From positions 1 to 34,372 of the forward strand of contig JADGJL010000183.1 in the NCBI GenBank assembly GCA_027600665.1: a stretch of 34,372 bases of DNA. The letters run 5' to 3'. The position numbers and the translations under genes were made by a program. Numbering within the stretch: position 1 is the stretch's first letter; the number at the start of each line of letters is the position of its first letter. The DNA is from Irineochytrium annulatum (Eukaryota > Chytridiomycota > Chytridiomycetes > Chytridiales > Chytridiaceae). Shown one piece after another: positions 22,595-32,346 of the stretch. The notes below the pieces were generated by a model, which was given only the letters and a program-made list of their open reading frames with translations, was not told the DNA's origin and ran no database searches.

Positions 22595-25500
22595 TCAGGG
22601 AAAGACAGGCAGGTGGGGGAGTTGAAATGAGCCCCAAAAGGCTTGAGAGGCACGCGTGATTGCAGCTACACCAGCCGCCGTTTCAGCGGTCAAGAACAAA
22701 ACTGGCACTTCAGCAGCCACGACAGGGGCTGCTATGGCGGCGACGGCCGCCAACGCAACAAACGGTTTATGAACAGCCAGCGACTCGGCCTTGTTAATGT
22801 GGCAAGTCGCTCCACCATTAGAAACTGTCACCACGTTTTGAAGTTCATGGCAGTACTCTGCCGCAGGACCGGCGACGGGCACACAGGTTTTAACAGGTAG
22901 AAGGGTGGGAATAAAATTGTCGCAAGAAACTTCGGTCGACGTTTCGTAAATGGTTTTGACGGAGGAGTTGTCGGCGGCCAAGGTGTACGTGTGCGTTGTG
23001 TTCTCATGGGTGTACGACAATGAGGGGCCTGTGTCAGCACCAAACATACCCTGAAAGTGAATATGAGCTCAAGCTACAGTAAGAGCCCGATACTGACCCC
23101 GCCACCCAGGGTAACGTCTCCGACGTCGACCGTTCGCATCAAGCGGCCTTGCCCATCGCTCAAAGTCAGTGCCGTCTTGCCGACTTTATAGGTGACGCTG
23201 CCGTTCGTCGATACCGACCGTGCCGAGCTGGTATCACTACTTCGACCATGGCCGCGCATAGAGGCGGGAATTCGAGAGCTCGAGGCCTTACAAGGTTATG
23301 TCAACCACCTACGGGAAGCTTGATATGCAGCTTACTTTGGGGGAAGTATTCTGGTGCCCGTCCGTTACACTGACGTCAGTCCCCTCCGGCACCCCGCCAG
23401 CAGAGTCACGATCGCTGCGGCCGTCGGCAGCAGAATTTTGAGAATTTTTAGAACTCGAGGCCTTTACAAAAGTTACGTTAAGCATCGGAGTAATGCGGAT
23501 AACAGCGGCCCTTACTTCAGTTGAGGACGTGTTCTGGCGGGGGCTCTCTTCTTTTCGAACAAGGTCACTGAGCATGGCAACACTGGCCCCAATTGCCGCT
23601 CCCATTATCGCGGAGTCCAATAGGTTGTCGCCCACATTTTTCCCGCTAACAACATTGCTAACCGCGGCTCCCACGACGCTGGAGCCAGCCGACGTGCCAG
23701 CCCCTACTGCCGCCTTTACACCAAGTCGTGCGCTGTCGCCCGCCGAGGGTAAGACATTTCCCATTCCGCCTGCCGCAGCGCCAGCGACTGCGGCCACACC
23801 GAGCCCGTCTGTTAGCGCTCTCCCGTCTATCACGTTAGCGGCCATCTTGCCTGTAGTCGACCCAAGTGCGGCGAGCCCCACCCTCCCGACAAGTCCGCCT
23901 GAGGCAATTGCACCAGCCCCAATAAGCGCCCCAGCCCCGGCAACAACACCACCAGATACGACTCCGGCGACGAAGCTTTTCCCCATACCCTCGAGGAAGT
24001 CGCCCCAAGCGAGCCCTTTGGCGGACGTCAAGGCGCCGATGGCCCCGCCAATCCCCGCAGACACCAGGGAGCTGCCGAGGACTGCGGCCGCTCCGAATGA
24101 GGCGCCCGTGATCATGACGCCGCCGACGGCGATAGCGGCGCCTACGACGGCCTGCAGGGCGCGATGCCACCATGGCACTTGCTCGCGCCGGATAACCTCA
24201 ACCGACGCCGAGAGATTGGTGGCATCGAGGGCCAACGCGACTTGGGTATCGTGGCAGCGGTCGACCTCCTCGTGAACGCTTTTAAACGACGCGACTATGT
24301 CAATGCTGTGTTGTTGGAAGACAGCTTGAAGTTCTGCCACCGTCTTGTTCGTAGCATTTGAGAGATTTTTGTAAAACCTATTGGCGGCGGCCCGGGATGC
24401 TTCCATCATCGCTTTGCTGTCCGCAAGAGCCGCATTCTGAAGCGACGCCACAGCTTCTAACTTTGCAAGCATCTCGGCGGCAACGAGGATGACATCCTCC
24501 TGCTTCTCTCTCAATGCATTTGCGATAACCCGACACTCCTCAATATCCTTCTTATCCAGCGTAGACTGCGACAGCGCCAAATCAGCGGTGCGGTTTAGCC
24601 AGTCTGCCTTCACAGCAAGGAAGTTTCTGAGCTCCTACAGGGCGAGAAGAGTCTCCATTTTAGTTAAGTTATTTAGACATGACTTACCTCATACTGCGTT
24701 ACACTTGACGCACGTTTCAAAAAACTCCCCGTAAAATTCTTTAACTTATCTTGAAGGAGGACGGTAGCCTTGTCTCCCGCCCCGACAAAAATGCTGGTAT
24801 CAACGGAGAACTCTTGCTTCCAAAGCCTCAAAAGCAGTGCGCTGTTGTATAAACGAGATCGTTCGCTGATGATAGCAATTTGAGCTGTGCGGTCCTGGGC
24901 CAGTTCTTTCGCAAGCTCCACGAGGGCTTGCCGACGAAGGTCTGAGAACGGGATATTCAGCAGGGACTGCTGGAGCGCGCAAAGATGTTCGTTCACCCTC
25001 CACATGTGCAGCTGCAGAAAGGGCTCCGTCTCTACCAAGGGCTCCTCCAATGTTGCAAGCGCTTTGTCCATGATGATTCTGTATTGAGAGAGCTGACGGG
25101 CGACATTCTCGTCGCATATGATTTTGCACGCAAGTTGCGCTTTCCTGGGAGGGGCCTGAGTCGTGATTGAGATTGCGTCGTGAGTCAGCCAAAAAAGTAA
25201 AAATGCTTAACCTCCAGCAAAGGGCCATTCGTGAGAGCGGCGTAAAGGCCGCCAGCGAAGGTTTTGGCGTTAACCGGCTCCTTACCCATTACACATTGGT
25301 CAAGCTTTCGAATGACATCGACGGTGGCTGTGAAGGCGGCACGATCAAGGTTGTCGCGCGGAGGGAAGGCATGCGTAGCCACGTCTCCGAATAAGGGTCT
25401 CTAAGTGGAAAAAAGCGTTAGATTTGGGACGATTAAAATGCAAAGCTAGTCCGAGTAAATAGTGTTGATAGAGCTTACCGCCTGACTCAACGCTTCCACG

Positions 25501-26153
25501 ACGGAGCATCTCATGCCATCCGGATTGATTACCAATGCATAGTTCATGAAAGCCGCGAACAGTGCAGGCGCAGTTTCGGCGACAAGCCGTGGGTTGGCCT
25601 GCCAGAACTCGTCCGCGCTCAGATTGCCGTCATCGCGGGACGAGATTTGCCGAAGGATTTCCTCCCCAAGGCCATCTGGCATGCTCTCACGTAGGGTGAT
25701 CACGATGACGTTGGACGCACTGAGAGCGAGCCGGAGGGACGGGCCTGCCATATCGCTGGCGAAGAGCAAGAGGATGGTTCCCGAATCTCTGATTACCAAC
25801 GCCGCGTGCATATACCGGCCGCACGCGTCGATGACAGCCCTGCCGTCGATGAGCGGTTGCTTTGAGTCCACGTCGGGCAGACGGGACCCGGCAATTGACG
25901 CGAGTGCCTTGAGGGCAGCATCGGCAACGTCGTCCGTACGGCCGAAGATGGACCAGACGTGGAGCGGGGCTGGGGCAACAGCGAGTGCTTCAAAGAGCGC
26001 ACGGTGATCACCAGCGAGCAAGATGGGGACGACGTGGCTTTGGCGGGCGCCTGCTGCCGACCTCAGATCGAGTACGAAGGGATTTGCGACGGCGGGGACG
26101 ACGGCCGAGGGGACGACAGCAGCCGGCGTTGTGGCAACGACCGTTGGTGGCAT
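22595..26153 (-). CDS. GBP-like protein with degenerate GTPase domain and Gly/Ala-rich hydrophobic region
   Basis: Seven exons (26153-25479, 25400-25212, 25155-24688, 24634-23516, 23461-23336, 23286-23098, 23050-22595) join in phase to about 1073 residues. Residues 25-225 line up by eye with a GBP G domain: strand HVWSIFG then GRTDDVAD (71-78) where GxxxxGKS is expected, strand ILLLFAS then DMAG (134-137) in the DxxG place, and AAFMNYALVI where the RD motif normally sits. The P-loop Lys-Ser and the RD pair are therefore missing. The following LFGD...FPPRDN and GKEPVNAKTFAGGLYAALTNG resemble the GBP linker to the helical domain. Residues about 300-600 are helical. Residues about 605-785 are very rich in Gly and Ala with hydrophobic stretches, like glycine-zipper membrane segments. 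The C-terminal exon has several Cys and a second hydrophobic stretch. The 54-nt intron at 23462-23515 is in frame and may be retained. It is divergent with the GTPase gene at 26292. Nucleotide binding is unlikely; membrane insertion is inference. Confidence 0.6.
23286..23461 (-). repeat. Possible duplicated exon starts in the pseudo-GBP gene
   Basis: The exons starting at 23461 and 23286 both open with GCCTCGAG.TCT and both follow a short intron ending in TTGTAAAG or TTGTAAG. Both then encode a GRS-D-SA pattern. This looks like tandem duplication of an intron plus exon, with later divergence. Confidence 0.4.
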
Positions 26154-26291
26154 TGTTTGATTGTGAGTGTCAGTGATTCAATAAAATCAATAACGTGAAT
26201 AAAACGATTGGATCCATGAATATGGTACTGCATGCACAGACGGTTGCAGCAATATTTGGATTCTCAAGTCTTCCCTTCACTCACCTACACG
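26154..26291. promoter_or_regulatory. Shared bidirectional promoter of the GBP-like pair
   Basis: Only 138 bp lie between the two start codons (78 bp if the + gene starts at the in-frame ATG at 26232). It contains two AATAAAA stretches (about 26180-26205) and an ATTGG at 26207-26211, which is a CCAAT box on the minus strand. The short gap suggests the pair is expressed together. Confidence 0.5.
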
Positions 26292-28889
26292 ATGCGCATT
26301 TCGGTCGCCAAGGACACGCGCGTCGTCGACAGCATTCGCCCAGCCCCCGACGTGGCCCACCTTACCGTATGGAAAGCTGAGCCGAGAGACGGCGGTGTGG
26401 TCTCTGTCGTTTCGTTCGTCTGGACTGCTCCGGGATATGGCGAGGAGTTCGCCCGGCTGGCACACCATAGCCACGATCTCTGGGACGTCGCAGGCCATCC
26501 CCTGTCCGGCACCTTCGACAGCGAAGACGGGAGCTATATCGTTGGATGTGAGTCTTTCGCATGTTCGTCGTTTACTAAGTTCTTGCATATTCAATATGTC
26601 CTTTTATATACAGGCTGCCAGCTACATGGCGTCCACATCGCCGTTGTGTACAGCTCGTCTACTTCTCGCCTAGGCTGGAACGGACCCGAGCAGCTTGCCA
26701 GCGCCATCGCCCAAATGGCGTCTAAAGGTCCTCTCACCGCTGACACGGTCACCAGCAAGTACAAGGAACTAATGCATCCTTGCAGCGTGGCCTGCAAGGG
26801 CGTCGCTGCAGATGCTAAGACCTTATTGTGGAAGGCTGCCGAGTTGCGGGCTTGTCCACTGGTGCTACCCCCAGAGCGTCATCACGATGCCGCCACCGTC
26901 CCGACGGCTTCAAGCGCCTTCTTTGGCTCCGGCATGGAGAAGCCGGCGGCACGGGTTGAGTCGCCCAAGTTCGGCTTTTCTCAGGAGGGCAAACGTTTGC
27001 TGGAAGCTATCCCCGGCAACGTTCACATTTATCTTATTGCAACCGTTGGCAAGTACCGGGACGGAAAATCGGCTTTAATGAATCTTCTTTTGCGCAAGAC
27101 CATTACATCGGGTATTATTTGACTTTCGGTTTTCAAATCCTCGTGTCCTCCTCTTAACCATTGTCGTTCACCACTATGCAGACAGCGCGAATGCGTTTGA
27201 GACGTCCGCTCTACCCTTCGGGCACACTCACGGCATTTCGTTTTATATGTGCCCACACCCTGATAAAGAAAATGGCGTGATCCTTTATTTCGACTGCGAA
27301 GGCTTTGAAGATCATAATAACGCTTTTTACGGGACGGATTATGATGTAAAGCTTTTTGCAATTGGTAAGCGTGCAGGATCGATTCAATATTGTTTGGTTT
27401 CTCCTTCCTACCTAAAACTCTGTTCGAAATGACCTTTGCAGTTACATCCTTCGTAACGACAATTATCTACAACGTGAAGCAACATCCTGGCAACAGTATA
27501 GTGGACAAAGTCGAGGTTCTGAAGACGGTTGCTGATCTCATCAAAGGCCCATCCACCTCGACGAAGCAAGGCGAGACATCGAAATTGAGCATTGGCACGA
27601 AGCTTTTCTTCGCCTGCCGTGACTTCGACTTCAAGACTCCCGAAGGGCGTACCCGCCATGACATGATGACCGGCCTCATTCAAGATGCAGACCAGCAGAC
27701 CCTGAAGGCACTTTTCGATAAGATCTTGATACACGGCCTGCCGACGCCAGCCTTCGGCGGTCAGCTTCAACGCGTCGCCACCCTCCCATGGAAGGACATG
27801 ACGCCAAATTTTGTCACAGCGTTTACAGAATTTTATGACGCGCTTATGAGGGAGACGGCCCATCTACAGGGTTCCGCGCCGGCAAATGGCGTCCGCCTCC
27901 ACCGATCAGGAAAGGAACTCGCCCAGATCATCGCATGCAGCGTGCGGCAAATCAGCGATAGCAACGTGCGGTCGCTTCGCGTTAGCGATATGTACCGCGA
28001 CTTGGATATATACGCCGCCGCCCAACATGCCCTCGAATGCGCGACAGCTCAATTCGACAACGCTAAGAGAGAGCTGCCGGCCCTCGACGTCACGATCAAA
28101 GAGAAGATCAACGAGATCACGAAGAACGCGCTGGAGGGTTTCAAGACAGCCGTCGCCGCCCTCAACGCAGAAGCTACTAAGAAGGTCGCCGCCGCTACGC
28201 TCGAGTCGGACCTCAAGCGCATGGGCGCCATGCTTGCGCTGGCCAACAGCGATAGCTGCCGCAAGAAGGCGGAGACGTTACGCGAACGCATTCTCCACGA
28301 GGCCCCGCCGGCGACCGAATGCACGCATCCTGGCGGGAACGAAGAAGCCTATAAGTCCTACCGCGATAAGATTAAAGGCACACGCGGACAACTGCTTCTT
28401 GGGCCCGAGACGGTTACCAATGCCTTCTGGGACGCAATGCTATCGACGCTAGACACCAACCTGCAAGCCTACACAGCCCACAACGTCGCCGCAAGGAAGA
28501 GGGAGAAAGAGCGTCTAAAGTTCCAGCAGCAGGTGGCGGAGGGGCAGGCGAAGGTTGCGAGCCTGGCTGCTAATGTGGAAAACAAGGGCCAACTGGTGAA
28601 GGATCTTAACGAAGCACTCAAGGTGGAGGCCCAGCGGCGGAAGGACGACTTCGAACGCTTGACTAAAGAGCAGGACCAGGCGGCTACGAACCATCTAAAA
28701 GCGATAAGCGAGTTGGTGGCGACGAAGGACAGGGAGCTGCGAGATCAACGATCGCAACTGCAGGCGGAGGCCGACCAGAGGTGCAACACCCTAAGGGAGG
28801 AGTCAAACCAACTGCGAAACCAAATTCAGCGGCTTCAGAACGAGGTCAACGAGCTCAAGAAGAAGGGGGGCATTTGCGCAATAATGTAA
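26292..28889 (+). CDS. Guanylate-binding-protein-like large GTPase with coiled coil and C-terminal CaaX box
   Basis: Exons 26292-26547, 26614-27111, 27182-27364 and 27442-28889 give 794 residues. Motifs of the GBP/atlastin branch of the dynamin superfamily are all present: P-loop GKYRDGKS (231-238) with LMN after it, the switch-I THGI followed by CPHP, the DxxG motif DCEG (289-292), and the GBP-type RD motif in FFACRDF (R372, D373). A helical region follows, with HRSGKELAQIIACSVRQI matching the linker seen in GBPs. A long coiled coil covers about residues 660-785. The protein ends Cys-Ala-Ile-Met, a CaaX box whose Met favours farnesylation, as human GBP1 has a farnesylated CaaX end. About 230 residues precede the GTPase domain and match nothing I know; animal GBPs have only a short N-terminus. 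It should hydrolyse GTP and oligomerise on membranes. An in-frame ATG at 26232 is an alternative start. It is divergent with the pseudo-GBP gene. Confidence 0.85.
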
Positions 28890-29621
28890 ACTACGGTCCC
28901 TCCTCCTCCCTTCTTTGTCGTGCCCCGTCTGTTCTTGCTTCCCAGTACTTCAACCTTTTGCACACGCTTGCGGTTTTACTACGCTTATGCCCGCCATAAT
29001 TTCTTATTTCTTTGATGGCGACACACTTCATCTTCTCTAGCGGCTACACCACTCGGAAATGCCTTGTTTGAGTTCCGTCTTGCGAGACCACTGTCTACCG
29101 CTATTCTCTTCCAGCTGGGTAGTTATCCGGACGTGTCCCAAATCATTAATTTTATTCCATGAAATAGTTCCCTCACCCTCTGTCTCTCAGCAAATAAACT
29201 ATTCCCGGCTCGATTGCCGTTCTCCAATAATGACTCTCGTCCATTTTCTTTTGTTATTGTATGATCTTCAAATCATTGCAGTAGTATATTTTTCTTATGC
29301 CTCCCAAACTGTCGTCTGTCCGCCGGGCGGTGCTCAGCGAGTCAGCCTGGGACGGCCAAGTGTCGTTCAATGGTATTCGCAATGGGATGCCACTTGAGTC
29401 AGCAAGTACATTCAAGTCTTATATTCCGTCCGCGCGCCATAGCCGAGGCTGGGCGGCATAAGAATGGTCGTTCCTCTTCACGCCTCTCACCCGTTTGATT
29501 GGTGAGGCGTGAAAGCTCAGAGATGAAAGGATGTTTTACCCCTTTAAATCTGTAAACAACGAACGACTCCAATAAAGAGCATTCGACTGAACGAGCAATC
29601 TTACCTCCCCTACGATCTACG
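28890..29621. promoter_or_regulatory. Intergenic region, 3' flank of the GTPase gene and promoter of the deacetylase gene
   Basis: About 730 bp, pyrimidine-rich at the start, without a recognisable gene. The open frame at 29059-29397 has no domain features and is rejected. No specific site is recognised. Confidence 0.4.
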
Positions 29622-31978
29622 ATGGTCGCCCAGATCGCTGCTCTTCTTGCATGCCTGTCGGCGGCCCTGGCCGCGCCGGCTGTGACGACAACGTCAACGG
29701 CCACGACAGCTACCACGACCGCTCCCGTGACGTCGTCCGTCTCCGTCGATCAGAGGGCTCTCATCCTGACTACTGGCGACGGTAGCGAAGAGTGCCCTGA
29801 GTTCACGCTGCAGTCATATGGCATTCCCTACGATGTCGTCACCGTGTCCGCGGCCGCCCAGCTCGACACGCCGCTCCCGCTCGAGTACGCGCCAGGCCAG
29901 GGCAAATACTCCTTCATTATTCTGTCGAACGGCCAAATGAGCGGTAAGCTTGTTCTCGTACTTTTACTGGTACAACGCGTCGACTAAGTGGTTTTTTCAC
30001 AACAGCTCAATTCCCCAACGGCAGCTTCCTCTCCACCTTGTACCCGTGGCAAAAGGCCCAGATTGAGTCCTACCAGGCCACCTACCAGGCGCGCCTCGTC
30101 GCCCTCAACGACCAGCCCGACGGCACATACGTTTCACGGTACGGTGGATTTTGGGGTACAGGCGACGCCAACATGATCGCCATCTCCGCCGCGTCCTATG
30201 CTACGGCGGCCGGCATTCAACCGTCTGTCACACTCCCAACCTCGGGCCTCTGGCATGTCCCCGGCACCATCTTCGGCACTACTGTCGCGTCCGAGTTCCT
30301 TCGCTTCTTGCCGGTTGCGCCTAACTACCCGGTCAACACGACCGCCGGAGCGATCCTCAACTTTGGCACGCGTCAGCAAATGTCGTTCTACATGGCGTTT
30401 GGGTCGTGGTCGACCTCTTCGCTCGTCCTAAGCCACATATACGTCCAGTGGGCCACGCGGGGTCTCTATCCGGGTTTCCGCAGGATCTACTTCACGCCCC
30501 AGATCGACGACTTCTTCCTCACGACCGACGGCAACAACGAGAACGGCACGTTCACAAGCTTCAGGAGCTCGCCGGCCGATATGGACGGCCTGATTGCTTG
30601 GCAGACTGATATCACGTCGAGGCTGCCCAAGGGATCGTCGCTGAAGTTCGACATGTGCATCAATGGCAATGGCATTCTGGACAAAATCAGCGGCACGACG
30701 GACTATCTGGTTGACTTCGACCCTGATCAGGTGAAGACTTTTGCAACCTTATATTATCAAAATATTAACTTCGTTTTCCACAGACCGACACAAGCCTCGA
30801 CTGGATCAAGCCTCCAGGAACGGGCTACACGCTCTGGCCCGCCCTCTCAGCCCTCAACACCAACTGGCTTGTCTCCGATTTGAACACGGACCCCCTCTTC
30901 AAATACTTTGCCAACGCCACAGCCAAGATTAACGCCTTTTTCTGGAACTCGCACACGTTTACACACGAGATCCTGAATAACAACTCGTATTCGGACACGT
31001 GGAACGAGGTCTTCTTCAACTACCGCATGGCCGGCAAGCAGTACCTGGGGCTGACGCAAACGAACAACTGGTCGAACTTCTCTATGGTTACGCCCGGTAT
31101 ATCGGGTCTGTTCAATGCCGACGCGCTCAAGGCTCTCATGGACTTCGGTATTACGGCCGCTGTCGGTGACTCCTCGCGGCTGAAGACTAACAACCCGGTC
31201 CGCCCCATTTGGTGGCCGCTCACGACGGATGTCGAAGGCCACGGCTACGCCGGCTTTACGATCATCCCAAGGCAGGTCTTGAACATCTTTTTCAACGTCA
31301 CGAACGCGAACTACAACACCGTCCTTTACAACAACAGTACGTATAACCTCGCTGACCTTCTCCCGCGCGTGCGCGTTTAGATGCTAATTTTCTATTACCC
31401 TTTTTTTTCGTCCTGTCCTTTCCCGTGCAGTCTACGGCGGCTCCGTCGGCTTCGACTACATCATGGACCAGGAGCTCCTCCGCTGCGGCCGCCTGATGAT
31501 GGCCCTTAACTGGCAAGGGTGGATGTTTCACCAAGCCAACCTCCGCAACGCCGACATGCCCTCCATCCGCGTCCCCGGTACCACAAAGTCCATGAAGCTC
31601 GGCATCGCCCAGAACTGGACCGAGCAGATCCTCTACAACTACACCCAGTACGCGACGTGGCCCATCGTCTCGATCAAGGAGGACGACCTCGTCACGGCGT
31701 TCAGGAACAGGTACATTTATGAGAACGCCGGCGTCAGGGTGTGGTACACGGGTCCGGTCGGCTCAAACGGTGCGACCGTCAGCTCGCTGTCGGTGACGGC
31801 CGCGACGAGCTGCACGGCCCCCGTCACGATGCCGTCGAGCGTCACGCTTGCGATGGTGAATGCGCCGACGGGCGGCAGGCTGGAGCAGATTGGTAATGAC
31901 CCCGTCACGGTGTGGGTCCCGCTTGTGGGCGGGGCCTCCGCGACGCAGATCACCTTCAAGGCGCCCATCACGTTTTAA
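29622..31978 (+). CDS. Secreted Agd3-like (CE18) polysaccharide deacetylase
   Basis: Exons 29622-29943, 30006-30730, 30784-31336 and 31431-31978 give 715 residues. A signal peptide probably ends near Leu-Ala-Ala at residue 18 and is followed by a Thr/Ser/Ala-rich linker. The N-terminal third (VDQRALILTT..., SNGQMSAQFPNG) resembles the carbohydrate-binding part of Agd3. The catalytic part has an Asp motif in FTPQIDDFFL and the HxxxH metal motif in NSHTFTHEIL, the D-H-H triad expected of metal-dependent deacetylases of family CE18. In Aspergillus, Agd3 removes acetyl groups from cell-surface galactosaminogalactan and so helps adhesion and biofilm. The substrate here is unknown. There are many N-glycosylation sequons and no GPI signal. 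Length is a little below the Aspergillus protein. The family assignment rests on motifs recalled from the family, not on an alignment. Confidence 0.75.
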
Positions 31979-32346
31979 GTTTTGGAGGGCGACTTTTTAT
32001 TTATCTCGAGTCATTTGTTCAATAATTTGTTGCCAATGTATTTTCGCTTCAGGCCTTCTTCTCTTGACGTATTTCTGTTTCGTCTTTAGTCATTTATAAC
32101 TTTCGCGCATCCCAAATAGAATGAAGAAAGATTTCTGCTTATTATTGTAGCTTTATTAAAGCGAAGAAACAGAAGGCAAATCCAAATTAAATATATGAAT
32201 GCAAGAATGATGCGGCAGAATGTGAATGGGGTGGAGTGATGCTAGCAATACGAAGGGATAGCAGAAAGGTGGTGATGAATTACGTGGTTCTCGCGTAATC
32301 GTAGTGTCCCCGAGATGCAAAGGAGAAAGACCATCATCGTAGATCT
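31979..32346. other. Convergent intergenic region
   Basis: About 370 bp between the stop codons of the deacetylase and the glycosyltransferase, which face each other. AT-rich with T-rich tracts suiting polyadenylation in both directions. No gene is seen. Confidence 0.45.

Noticed and set aside
23516..24400. Reading the Gly/Ala-rich region as a known secreted toxin translocation region
   Set aside because: Composition alone is not enough. There is no secretion signal or recognised effector domain, and the rest of the protein looks GBP-like.
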